NCBI GenBank assembly: GCA_000149265.1 | Contig: CH003415.1 | Location: 702,851 to 766,850 of the forward strand | From: Ciona savignyi | Lineage: Eukaryota; Chordata; Ascidiacea; Phlebobranchia; Cionidae | Length of the DNA stretch: 64,000 nucleotides | Direction: 5' to 3' | Shown: positions 36,901-44,625 of the stretch, piece after piece | Layout: every line of letters begins with the position of its first letter | Numbering within the stretch: position 1 is the first letter of the stretch | Program-made: the position numbers and the translations under genes | Notes under the pieces: model-generated | What the model was told of the DNA's origin: nothing | Databases searched by the model: none | What the model saw: the letters and a program-made list of their open reading frames with translations, nothing else

Positions 36901-39900
36901 TAAAAATACAATGAACAGGGCCAAGCTATATAACATTACAGACCTCTGTTTGATTTTTAAACAACCCATTTAAATCAACTGGCATAAGCAATGTTTGTTA
37001 ATCTTGCTTAGGTATAAAACTCTGTAAAAAGTTCTTAGGGTGAAGATTGGACCCAAAATGGGCAGGGTAAAGCCAAAATATATTTATTAAAAAGTTATTT
37101 TAGTAACATCAATTATTTTTACCACGTTCCAATAATATTTTATGGATTTATAATGTTAGATGGGCAAACTCACCAAATAAAAACCAAAGTAAAATAGATC
37201 CAATCAAAAACTCATTAAAAAGTTTATCAAAAAACAGAAATTTTGTACCAAAGAAGTCTGTATAATACTTTCGATAAAGCATATAAAAAATAAACACCAA
37301 CTATACATTAATACATAATTATCATCTTACTGTTAAATTTATGTATACTTTAAAAGGTATGGTTTAATGAATGTCATCTCTCCAGAACTGCTCAGGCAAA
37401 ATGGAGAAGCAACCGGCTTATTGCCAGGAGGTGAGGTGCTCGGTACAAAATCTGGCGGCTGGGGAGAGAATAAACTTCCTTGCAAATTTTCGGCTGTGGA
37501 CGCATTCGTTTAACCTGAAGGTGAGTCTTGAATTTAAAAAAAAGATTTTGGGTTAAGTTTCGAACCACTCACCTGAAGGTAAGTCTGGTGATAAGACTTA
37601 TATTTATGTTTTAATCCTGTGAATAGGAAAACACAAGGATAAATATTTATTTTATTTGAATTTTAATTACTGGGTTAAGTTTTAAACCACTGATCAGCTT
37701 ATCACCAAGATCGTTTTTTTTTTGTAAAAAAATGGTATATGTAAGGTGAGTCCGGTAATACGACTTGTATTTATGTTTTAATCCTGAAAACACAAGGTTA
37801 AATATTTATTTTATTTAAGTTTTATTTACTGGGTTAGGGCTTGAACCACTGATCAGGTAATCACCAAGACCATTTTTTGTTAAGAATTGGTATATGTGGC
37901 GATTGCATAAATAATTCAGGCAAATTTAATGTACCACAAGGGTCGATATTACACAAATAATCCTCTTGTTATTGCAGTGTGTTGCATATTTAAGATGTTT
38001 TTTAAGTTTTAAATCAACTTATTAAACTGGCTTTATGCGATGTTTGCTCTACTTAAAGATACTACCATGTAGACAGAAGCCGGTTTTGATTCATTAACCA
38101 TTCAGTTTCTGCAGATCGCTGAAGTTTTTACCAATCAAGCTAAAAAGCCTGGTTATTTCATAATTATTTAAAGCATGGGGCATTCATGTTGAAAAGACTT
38201 ATTAAGATTATGATAACCGTAGTTATTCCTGAAAATGGGAGAAATAGATGAGACTCCAACAAGAACATCCACCAAAGTAGTTTTAACTCACAGTCGGATT
38301 GTTCATGCTATTGCAGTGTATTCACCATTTGATACTTCTTTACAATTTATTTAATTTTTCTATATTTGCTAATGCTCCCTAAGTGCCTTGCCCAAGAGAA
38401 AAAACCAACCACCAGCTGGTTTCGATCCCACAACCATTTGGTTGAAGGATTACTGTTTTACCACATGAGCTAACTAGACAGACAATACAGTTTGCATGTG
38501 CCTAATCACCCGGCTTTAAAATTGTTTCATAATTTTTCAGAATGCCAATGTATCCTTTGTCACTGGTTTTTCATTCACGAGCAAACAATCAACATTGATC
38601 ATCAATAAAGATGGAATTCCGCATCAGGACATTCATAACGAGGTTGGTTGTCAAGCAAGAATGTTCGGCCCATTGGTCTAACGGTTAAGTGCGTCGCCTT
38701 TCAATCGAAAGGTTGAAGGTGCGAAACTGGTCGCCAGCTAGTCGGTTGTGTCCTTGGGCAAGGCACTTTACAAACATTGCCTGAACCCAGCGGATTAATG
38801 GGTTCTACCAAATTGAAGGAACATTTCTATCATACACAACACACTGCAATAGCTCCGGTAACCCGACGATGGGCGCGAGGTGATCTGACGATTGCACGTG
38901 TGTTAACCCCCTTGGTTTTTCCATTCACGGGAATAAAGATGATTATCCTATCCTATCATAAGAATCATAGAATTTTATGATTCATAGAATTTTATTAATC
39001 CTAGCAAAAACATTAAGCCAAAGCAATAATTCTTAATAAAATAAGTTTATTCATTTTTGCAGTGTATTACTTTTTTTAGTAGCATTAATTATTTTTACTA
39101 TGTTCTAATAATATTTTAAAGATTTATATTATTGGATGGTCAAACTCACCAAATAAAAAAAGTAAAATAGATCCAATAAAAAAATTAATAAAAAGTTTAT
39201 CAAAAGACCGGACTTTTGTACCAAAGAAGTCTGTACAATACTTTTAAAAAAGCATATAAAAAATAAACACCAACTATACATAACTACATAATAATCATCT
39301 TACTGTTAAATTACTGAATAAAAAATTAAATTAATTAAATTTTTGCACTTTATTTTACCTATCTATAATTTTACCTTGTTCTACAATTATGTCTGTTTGT
39401 GAAAAGTGTATTTTTAGATCATGTTTTAGATGTGACATTGAGATTGGTTTAATCTGTTTATGACGTTTCTTTTCAGATTTTGAGGAGGTTTAAAAATATA
39501 CAATATAAATCATGTCAACGAATTCATTGTGTTACAGAGATCGTTACTCTACAAATTAAACATAGCAGTCAGATCTGTTAGCTTTATAAGTTAGTGTAGC
39601 CTTTCAGCCGAAGGGTTACAGATTGGGATTAGCGGCCACGTCTAATTTTACCGAATTTTAATAATTTGTTGCTTGTTTTTAGGCGTGTTCTAATGACTGT
39701 TGTTTTGCCGTTTTTTTCCCATTTTCCAAATTTTTTTCAATAGTCCTGATTTATGTTTTCATCGTGGAAACTAAAAATAAACTAAACTAATATAAACTAA
39801 ACTAAAATCTTGGGTAATAAACAAAAAAACTGCTCGATAGCTAGCTTGTTAGTTGTGTCCTTGGGCAAAGTACTTAGCGGACGTTAGCTAACCTAATGGA

Positions 39901-41054
39901 TAGATGAGTTTGTGGGGATTAACTATGTAAACTCTAACGGCCCACCAAATACCAGGCCTGCAGTCGTATGCTATCGTAGTCCAAGAACAAAAAACATGCG
40001 ACCACTCTCGAGCAGGTCTCGTCGTGTAATGATAATCTCAAAGTCGAACACAAAGTCACGACACAAAGTCGGGGAATAGAACAGATGCGAGAAAGGTTTT
40101 AACATAAAAGGCAACAATGGGTTAAATAATACAGAACGCCACAAGTTTTACCAAATTGAATAAGATCTCAATCTTACACTGCAATCGCTCCAGTAATGTT
40201 CGGCATGAGGTAGTCTTGTAGAGGAGCGAAGCAATCTGACAATTACCCACATGTTAATGCCTCTTGCATTTTCCCATTCACAGGGGATAAACATAAATAA
40301 ACATCCTAACTTGTGTTTATTTTAGACGATAATAACTGCAAAGCTGTTCGAAGCAGAAGTGATTACGCCACAACCAGACCTGTCATTGATAATTGGTCTG
40401 TCAGTTGGTGGCGCAGTGCTTCTTCTAGGAGTCATCGTGGTTATTCTATACAAGGTGGGGACGGTCATGTATTGCCAACTAAATCATCTCTAGAATTCAA
40501 TACAAAAACGATCCTTGTGAGCGTTCTTTTATGGTGGAACTCTTTAATCAACTAAAACGGTCCTTGTAAATTTTGGTGAAACCCATTAATTCACTGGTTT
40601 GGGATAATGTCTGCTAAGTGCCTAGCTCAAAAACACAAATAACTGTTTTTTTACAACAATCTTGAGCTTGCAAGTCAAACGAGTTTCTTTGTAAATACTA
40701 ATTAACAGAGATATGTAGTTAATAAACTCTGTTATCATTCTTGTACGACACAAAATTATTGAAGTGATGTTAAGCGTTTTTTCTTGATTGTATGATGAAA
40801 GTTTGTGTTACTTTAAATTCTCCAAACTTTAAGTAATAAAAACTTAACCTATCTAGCTTTATTAATTGTCTATTTTTAATTTATTTTTTTTAAAGTAACC
40901 TAACTAACTTTGATTATTATTACAGTGTGATTTCTTCAAGAGTGAATACTCAGAAATGTTAAAAGAATTGGAGTGGAATGAATCGAACCTTGCAGAAGAT
41001 CGTCAACAAAACTCTTACAACATACAAACCAATGAAAAAGCAAGCGATATGTAG
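16000..41054 (+). CDS. Integrin alpha subunit with alpha-I (von Willebrand A) domain, 29 exons
   Basis: Exons: 16000-16190, 16779-16909, 19338-19474, 20598-20715, 20965-21142, 21200-21353, 21958-22055, 22888-23087, 24058-24134, 24900-25050, 25535-25620, 27604-27861, 28332-28544, 29134-29273, 30224-30372, 30790-30941, 31265-31362, 31742-31858, 32452-32611, 33135-33281, 33701-33789, 34330-34425, 34997-35108, 35781-35897, 36390-36527, 37386-37520, 38541-38642, 40326-40454, 40926-41054. Phases close to give 1333 residues. Order: signal peptide (1-19), beta-propeller blades with VTAGAPKLSG, alpha-I domain (about 194-402), FG-GAP blades with Ca loops DINNDGKDD, DLNDDGYND and DLDGNSYPD, thigh and calf domains (about 710-1250), transmembrane helix (about 1264-1289), 42-residue tail. 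The usual GFFKR motif reads DFFKS. It pairs with a beta subunit at the cell surface for adhesion or opsonin binding. Exon 21 (acceptor choice) and exon 7 (two acceptors) are least certain. An ascidian alpha-I integrin (Halocynthia alphaHr1) is known as a complement-receptor-like chain; orthology here is untested. Confidence 0.93.
16615..16715 (+). repeat. SINE family 2 (tRNA-Ser/Leu-like head) copy
   Basis: Begins GGTCGTGTGGCCGAATCGTT, a class-II tRNA-like A-box, and ends with a GGGTTCGAAAG B-box. Between them lie ATACATAAACCGACTCTTAT and an A-rich run. Related copies are at 17845, 47507, 49737, 50657 and 54180. Lies in integrin intron 1. Confidence 0.7.
16939..17198 (+). repeat. Tandem duplication just inside integrin intron 2
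   Basis: Two diverged copies of a roughly 90-bp block about 165 bp apart, sharing AAGGTCGTCA, GGGTTTGAGAAAAA and GTGCGCTTT. The first begins about 30 bp after the exon 2 donor. Confidence 0.7.
17845..17885 (-). repeat. SINE family 2 head fragment
   Basis: The reverse complement reads GTCGTGTAGCCGAATGGTTA, the family 2 A-box region. The remainder is diverged. Confidence 0.5.
19016..19326 (+). repeat. SINE family 1 copy abutting integrin exon 3 acceptor
   Basis: Head CCGGTTAGCCTGGCGGTTAA, full body with a short internal duplication of the GATCTGACGATTGCCC block, and tail ATATCCTATCCTA. The tail stops 11 bp before exon 3, so it lies within the acceptor's pyrimidine tract region. Confidence 0.88.
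19902..20018 (+). repeat. SINE family 1, 3'-truncated copy
   Basis: The head and first half of the body are present; the copy stops after CACTTCGCAGACAT. Confidence 0.75.
20189..20476 (+). repeat. SINE family 1 copy, near full length
   Basis: Head CCGATTAGTCCGGTAGTTTA through tail CTATCCTATCC, in integrin intron 3. Confidence 0.85.
21540..21832 (+). repeat. Old, degenerate SINE family 1 copy
   Basis: Recognisable only by order of weak blocks (GGTTAGATCGAAATTACTGG, AACATATTGTAATATCTCC, GATAAACCTAAATATCC) in integrin intron 6. Confidence 0.5.
22160..22330 (-). repeat. Dispersed repeat family 3 copy
   Basis: Starts with the TTTAGTTTAGTTTAGTTTAT tail (reverse complement of AAACTAAAC repeats), then GGCAAAACGAACAGTCGTTA and AACACGTC. 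Integrin intron 7. Confidence 0.7.
23098..23398 (+). repeat. SINE family 1 copy starting 10 bp after integrin exon 8 donor
   Basis: The exon 8 donor GTAAGA at 23088 runs straight into the SINE head GTTCGGCCGGCTGGTCTAGC. The copy is full length with tail CTATACTATCCTATCC. Confidence 0.88.
24554..24853 (-). repeat. SINE family 1 copy, diverged
   Basis: Tail AGGATAGGATAGGATAGG at the left, body and head following on the minus strand; ends about 45 bp before integrin exon 10. Confidence 0.75.
25085..25374 (+). repeat. SINE family 1 copy, full length
   Basis: Head GCCTGATTGGTCTAGCGGTT begins about 35 bp after the exon 10 donor; tail AATATCCTATCCTA. Confidence 0.88.
25887..26020 (+). repeat. Dispersed repeat family 3 copy split by LTR element
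   Basis: GGCCACGTCTAATTTTA, GACTGTCGTTTTGCCG and TTATGTTTTCATCGTGG blocks. The sequence resumes after the LTR element at 27550 with GTGGAAAC and the AAATAAACTAAACTAAAC tail. Comparison with the uninterrupted copy at 39631-39800 gives the pre-insertion sequence. Confidence 0.85.
26378..27187 (-). CDS. Truncated gag-like ORF with in-frame tandem repeats
   Basis: 269 residues. The N-terminal 90 are typical of Ty3/gypsy Gag (FWPADPQLWISQVEANF, then RAKFDYVIAVLAPEYAAEV and a FDRLKEELV block). From about residue 90 the normal Gag is replaced by about 18 copies of a 19-bp unit, translating to Asn/Gln/Thr/Pro-rich repeats such as NLSTNNQLINQQPTYQP. No zinc knuckle or protease follows. The start codon lies 69 bp inside the 5' LTR. 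It is a degenerate element protein, not an integrin exon. Confidence 0.8.
   Translation of the reverse strand: MVRGQTPVSGAGAEARSWPHITLPQFWPADPQLWISQVEANFNMRGITEQRAKFDYVIAVLAPEYAAEVRDLIINPPEESPFDRLKEELVHNLTINNLTINNLINQQPTYQPTTNLSTNNQLINQQPTYQPTYQPTTNLSTNNQLINQQPTYQPSTNLSTNNQLINQQPTYQPTTNLSTNNQLINQQPTYQPTTNLSTNNQLINQQPTYQPTTNLSTNNIFNPTINQQHIQPTYQPTTQSTHHRHNLTKPDPYSKTEPYSKFSITLCRL
26520..26890. repeat. 19-bp minisatellite inside the LTR element
   Basis: About 18 near-perfect copies of TTGGTTGTTGGTTGATAAG. Because 19 is not a multiple of 3, the repeat cycles through all frames, yet the minus-strand gag frame stays open. Confidence 0.9.
27886..28098 (-). repeat. SINE family 1 copy, internally deleted
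   Basis: Tail AGGATAGG starts 24 bp after the exon 12 donor. The central block between the GACGGTGGGC-like and the CCCAGCGG-like parts is missing. Head ends at 28098. Confidence 0.8.
28586..28868 (+). repeat. SINE family 1 copy, full length
   Basis: Head TGTCCGGCACGTTGGTCTAG begins about 41 bp after the exon 13 donor; ends CCTATCCTATCC. Confidence 0.87.
29410..29945. repeat. Two degenerate SINE family 1 relics
   Basis: A plus-oriented relic ends near the ACAGGAGTAAACATC block at 29597-29611; a minus-oriented one follows at about 29680-29945 (CACAATCAACTGGATAGCGA and head remnants). Both are heavily diverged. Confidence 0.45.
30535..30780. repeat. Tandem repeat, CTGAAAACTTATT-based
   Basis: Five imperfect units of about 45-65 bp, each with TATC, CTGAAAACTTA and an AT-rich stretch with poly-T, in integrin intron 15 immediately before exon 16. 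Confidence 0.8.
30960..31225 (+). repeat. SINE family 1 copy lacking the head, 18 bp after exon 16 donor
   Basis: Begins at CAAAAGGTTGCAGGTGC, so the A-box end is missing. The body is complete; the tail ends TCTTATCCTATCCTATCC. Confidence 0.85.
31859..32096 (+). repeat. 120-bp tandem duplication starting at the exon 18 donor
   Basis: Unit 1 begins with the exon 18 donor GTAACTACTATCTATGTGG at 31859. Unit 2 begins GTAACTAATTTCTATGTGG at 31979. Both end with CTAAGGGGGCTTTCTAAAAA and GTTATCT. Confidence 0.85.
32150..32420 (-). repeat. Degenerate SINE family 1 relic
   Basis: Weak order of family blocks on the minus strand (GTGAATGGGAAAATAAAGG, GCTGTTGCAGTGT, AAACCCAATAATGCAGTGGG). Confidence 0.5.
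32827..33099 (+). repeat. SINE family 1 copy nested against the tail of another
   Basis: Head GTCCGGCTGGTTAGCCTGGC through tail ATATCCTATCCTATA. Immediately upstream (32730-32826) is the tail half of a second copy, so this one landed in or next to it. Ends 36 bp before exon 20. Confidence 0.85.
33826..34112 (+). repeat. 36-bp minisatellite in integrin intron 21
   Basis: Eight copies of a unit like CTATACACAGACTTAGTTTT followed by TGTGATTATACCGTGC. Open frames on both strands here come from the repeat. Confidence 0.9.
34500..34796 (+). repeat. SINE family 1 copy, full length
   Basis: Head TCTTACTGGTTAGTCTGG to tail CATCCTATCCTAA in integrin intron 22. Confidence 0.87.
35911..36011 (+). repeat. 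SINE family 1 head, 13 bp after exon 24 donor
   Basis: TCCGGCCGGTTAGTCTGGCG through the B-box (GATTCGAAACTGG) to TTTGGGCAAGG; truncated there. A degenerate second copy follows at about 36100-36320. Confidence 0.8.
37080..37340 (+). repeat. Direct repeat copy 1 (integrin intron 25)
   Basis: About 250 bp matching 39070-39325 in the same orientation: CAAACTCACCAAATAAAAA, GTAAAATAGATCCAAT, TTTTGTACCAAAGAAGTCTG, TAAACACCAACTATACAT and TCATCTTACTGTTAAATT. Confidence 0.9.
37572..37900 (+). repeat. Tandem duplication carrying donor-like sequences after exon 26
   Basis: Two main units of about 165 bp start at GAAGGTAAGTCTGGTGATA (37574) and TAAGGTGAGTCCGGTAATA (37743). The real exon 26 donor, GAAG/GTGAGTC, lies just upstream at 37521. 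Shared blocks include TATTTATGTTTTAATCCTG and ACTGATCAG. Confidence 0.8.
38662..38957 (+). repeat. SINE family 1 copy 20 bp after exon 27 donor
   Basis: Head TGTTCGGCCCATTGGTCTAA through tail ATTATCCTATCCTATC; one of the best-preserved copies, with CGAAACTGGTCGCCAGCTAG. Confidence 0.9.
39070..39325 (+). repeat. Direct repeat copy 2 (integrin intron 27)
   Basis: Second copy of the 37080-37340 repeat; together they bracket exons 26 and 27. Confidence 0.9.
39631..39800 (+). repeat. Dispersed repeat family 3, best-preserved copy
   Basis: GGCCACGTCTAATTTTACC, CTGTTGTTTTGCCG, TTATGTTTTCATCGTGG, then AAAATAAACTAAACTAA. It shows the empty-site sequence for the LTR element insertion at 26021. Confidence 0.8.
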
Positions 41055-42048
41055 ACAGTTCAATGGTGGTCAATGATTACTATTAAAGTTGGTTCTTTAA
41101 AACCAACAGTACCTTCTGTGGTATGCACTTTACCTTGTTTAAATCGCGTTCAAAATTTAAATGTGCTCTGTCACAATGCTTTTCAATGACTCGTTCACTA
41201 CTTTTATGGAAAGTCTATTTTTTTAAACTTATTACCACTTATAACACAATACTTAAAGAAGCATTTTCCGTTCTCATCAGGTAATTTAAATGACTCATTT
41301 ATATTTCTATTCAATCTTTTATCCTACATATAATAATCAGTAACGGGTATCAACCCCGAATGCTGTTTTTTTTTATAATGGTGGCATTACAGTGTGACGG
41401 TAGTAGGGAAACCAGTCACCGACGGGATTCGAACTCACACCTTCGGCTATGGGTACTCAACGCTCTATTAGTAAAGCTACCGTGATCAAAGCTAAAAATG
41501 CCTAAGTAATGTGACCTAATCGTCATTGCGGTCAATGTTATGCAAGCGACGCGCTAAATGTGAATCTCGTTACCACATGAACATACACTTGTATATTTTA
41601 CGTAGCATACTACAAGGTGGCTAAGAAAGTTGTGCTTTCAATGAACTTTCTTTTGGTCAACGAAAGCATCCCTTACTGTTTTAGAGTTTATGCACTTGTA
41701 GTCTGTAGATTAATATATAACCGTGATAGTTTTTTTAATCTTTAATAAAATGATACGGATTCCGTGATCGCTTAACTTAAGCTGCTTTTCGGGCTTAGAT
41801 CTCATTTAACACTACGTGGTCAGTCGCTTGACATTTACAACTATCTTTCATTTAATGCAAATGAATTATGTGTAATCATAAAATTATCTGTACTTAAATA
41901 TGTCGTCTTGCATGGAATTAATTTCACATTATGTGTTAGTCACACGTTTTTATACTTTTTTTACTTATTGTCTTGCTAAAATATACTATTTTGAACTGAG
42001 ATTGTGGGTAACTGACATTGCGCAATTCAAACTTGCCATGGGGTATAG
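41055..42048. other. Integrin 3' flank and intergenic spacer
   Basis: Holds the integrin 3' untranslated region and then non-coding sequence up to the retrotransposon. A tRNA-like segment at about 41405-41475 (minus strand, GAGTTCGAATCCCG B-box) lacks a matching acceptor stem and is taken as a relic. Confidence 0.5.
41744..41749 (+). terminator. Candidate integrin polyadenylation signal
   Basis: AATAAA about 690 bp after the integrin stop codon. Other weaker signals could be used. Confidence 0.4.
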
Positions 42049-42123
42049 GCGTGGGGGAGTAATCATTATAAATCATCGTGGAGGCAACGCAATAAACTAA
42101 GGAATAGTTTACACAATACAACA
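42049..42123 (-). repeat. Truncated 3' LTR of the gypsy element
   Basis: Matches the first 75 bp (in element orientation) of the 178-bp 5' LTR, with one 2-bp indel, then similarity stops at 42049. No target duplication can be identified because the outer end is lost. Confidence 0.85.
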
Positions 42124-42213
42124 TCTCCCCTTCAAGTTCTAAAAAATAAAAATAATTATAAAATAAAAAACAGTAGAAAGATACAGATTTCCATATTTAC
42201 ATTACAATACTTT

Positions 42214-44625
42214 TTAAGGACTAAATATTGTTCGTGGCCGAATAGTTCGCTTGGACCTGCGTGGAGTTGCAGGCAGGGTCAGTTGTGGACTCATTTGTTC
42301 GTTTGTGGTCCTGGGCAACACATTTATTAAGTGTCGGTTTCTACGAAACACTCCTCCTCCAGATGTGCCGATCATGTACGACCGAGGTAACCAGTGCGTA
42401 CTTTTAACTACGCCTTCTTTTTGGTTGTCGCGGATAATTACGCGGTCGCCGACACGAAGGCTCGGCAAAGGCCTAACTCCATGCCTCCTGTCAAAGTCTC
42501 TCTTTTGTTGATGTTGCGCACTTTCCTCCAGTTTCCTTAGACTGTTGAAATTCGGCCACCTCGGTACCAACATTTGACGACTCATTGGAACCGCTGTCTG
42601 AAGTCTTCTTCCCATTAATAGCTGCGAAGGAGAATATCCGTTAACTAATGGCGCCGTTCGATAGGCCAGTAAGGCCCTCGGCAAATCGTTGGACTTGTGT
42701 AGAAGGTGTTTAACAGTTTGAACCGCTCTTTCAGATTCACCATTGCTCTGAGGAAACATCGGACTGGATGTTAGGTGGGTTATTTTATATAGGTTTAGGA
42801 AATCTTTAAATTCTTGCGAAGCATACTGAGGCCCATTATCAGATGCTATAGTATCTGGGACTCCGAACCTCGAAAACATGGATTTAAGATGTTGTATAAC
42901 TTTTACTGTGGTTGTGCTGTGTAGCAATTCTACCTCAATCCATCGTGAAAAGTAATCTACAACCAATAGATAAGTTTCCCCCTTATGTTCAAATAGATCG
43001 GTCCCCAGTTTTTGCCAGGGTCTTGTTGGTTTGGGTATCGGCAGTAACGGTTCAGAACGATGGTTAACAAATTTTGCACAGCACTCGCAATTGGCAATTA
43101 TTTCACCTATCTGTTTATTTAGCAACGGCCACCAAACCGACTCTCTCGCTTTAGCTCGACATTTTGTGATTCCGATGTGCCCTTCATGTAGTCTCCCCAA
43201 CACATCGTCTCGCATAGCCGTTGGGATCACCAGTCTGCTTCCATATAGCAGAATTCCATTTTTTTCCGACAGAAGGTGTCTGTAAGGGTAATACAACTGT
43301 AAAGGTTTTCTAAGTTTAGACCTTCGTGGCCACTTAGTTTTACAAAATAAAATAATTTGACTGCAAACTGGATCTTTGGCCACACTTTGTTTAATTTCTT
43401 CGATTCTTCGGTTTGACTCCGGTATCGCGTCGACGATAGACATAACGAATGCGTCGTCCATCAAACTTTCTGTAGCATTACTGGAGTTTGGTTCATCAGG
43501 TAGTGGAGATCGGGATAGGGTATCCGCTATGGTCAGTTGTTTTCCAGGTACATGCACCACGTCGTAGAGGAATCGCATCAATCTCAATCGGAACCTTAAT
43601 ATTCGTGGAGGTAAATCGCTTAATATTTTAGATCCAAGTAGCGATACAAGCGGCTTATGATCGGTGTGCACGGTAAACTTTAATCCTAAAACGTATACTG
43701 AAAACCGTTCACATGCCCATGTTACCGCCAAAGCTTCCTTTTCAATTTGCGCGTACCGCTGTTCTGTCAGGTTCATTGAGCGGGAAGCATATGCCACCGG
43801 TTTCCAAGTTACACCATGTTTCTGCAACAGCACTGCTCCAAGACCGTAGGATGAAGCATCTGCAGAAACTATCGTTTCACGATTACAATCGTAAAACGCT
43901 AAGACACTATTTGAAGCACACATTTGTTTAACACCGTCAAACGCACGTGTGCTGCCGCTCGCCCCAAACCCAAACCTTACTTTTGTAAGTGCTTTCGACG
44001 AGTCGGCTAGAGTAGAAGTGAATTTACCTAGTTGGTTTACCATTCCCAAAAATCGACGAAGTTCGGTGACGTTTTTGGGCTCTTTCATCTCAACAATTGA
44101 TTTAATTTTGTCGGGGTCTGCTCGTATACCATTTGCATCTATGATGTGTCCGACGAATTTGACTTGATTGCATGAAAATTCACATTTAGTACTGTTAAGC
44201 GTCATACCACATTTTTGAAGTTTTCTGAGGACTCGTTCTAAACGCCGATCGTGTTCTTTTTGATTTCGACCGTGAACCAGAATATCGTCCATTTCGCAAA
44301 CGACCCCTTCCTCTCCACAGAGAATCTCCGACATTTTAGATTGGAAGTGTTCCGGTGCGCTTGATATACCAAATGGAAGCCTGTTAAAACAAAATCTTCC
44401 AAACGGTGTCATAAACGTTGTAAACAATCGTGATTGATTAGTGAGCTTAACCTGCCAGAAACCAGATTTTGCATCTAGTTTAGAGAAAACTTTCGCGCCT
44501 GCCAATTGGCCCAATACTTCATCTACGCAAGGTAGAAGATACCGCTCCCGTTTTACACTTTTGTTAAGTTGCGTGAAATCAACACATATGCGAATGTTGC
44601 CATCCTTCTTAGGTACAACTACCAT
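42214..44625 (-). CDS. Gypsy Pol: reverse transcriptase, RNase H, integrase
   Basis: An 803-residue open frame. Reverse transcriptase: VFSKLDAKSGFWQVKL and TPFGRFCFNRLPFGISSAP, with the catalytic box as EMDDILVHG instead of the usual YxDD. RNase H: IVSADASSYGLGAVL and IEKEALAVTWACERF, then TVHTDHKPL. Integrase: HEGH...CECC zinc finger, LGTDLFEHKG and VVDYFSRW, then IASDNGPQYAS and QSNGESERAVQTVKH for the D,D-35-E triad. A C-terminal basic region follows. The first Met lies inside the RT domain: the frame is the downstream part of a longer polyprotein whose start is in the neighbouring frame. Confidence 0.93.
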   Translation of the reverse strand: MVVVPKKDGNIRICVDFTQLNKSVKRERYLLPCVDEVLGQLAGAKVFSKLDAKSGFWQVKLTNQSRLFTTFMTPFGRFCFNRLPFGISSAPEHFQSKMSEILCGEEGVVCEMDDILVHGRNQKEHDRRLERVLRKLQKCGMTLNSTKCEFSCNQVKFVGHIIDANGIRADPDKIKSIVEMKEPKNVTELRRFLGMVNQLGKFTSTLADSSKALTKVRFGFGASGSTRAFDGVKQMCASNSVLAFYDCNRETIVSADASSYGLGAVLLQKHGVTWKPVAYASRSMNLTEQRYAQIEKEALAVTWACERFSVYVLGLKFTVHTDHKPLVSLLGSKILSDLPPRILRFRLRLMRFLYDVVHVPGKQLTIADTLSRSPLPDEPNSSNATESLMDDAFVMSIVDAIPESNRRIEEIKQSVAKDPVCSQIILFCKTKWPRRSKLRKPLQLYYPYRHLLSEKNGILLYGSRLVIPTAMRDDVLGRLHEGHIGITKCRAKARESVWWPLLNKQIGEIIANCECCAKFVNHRSEPLLPIPKPTRPWQKLGTDLFEHKGETYLLVVDYFSRWIEVELLHSTTTVKVIQHLKSMFSRFGVPDTIASDNGPQYASQEFKDFLNLYKITHLTSSPMFPQSNGESERAVQTVKHLLHKSNDLPRALLAYRTAPLVNGYSPSQLLMGRRLQTAVPMSRQMLVPRWPNFNSLRKLEESAQHQQKRDFDRRHGVRPLPSLRVGDRVIIRDNQKEGVVKSTHWLPRSYMIGTSGGGVFRRNRHLINVLPRTTNEQMSPQLTLPATPRRSKRTIRPRTIFSP

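Noticed and set aside
41405-41475. Possible tRNA gene on the minus strand
   Set aside because: It has an A-box and a GAGTTCGAATCCCG B-box, but the T-stem pairs poorly and no 7-bp acceptor stem forms; a relic is more likely.
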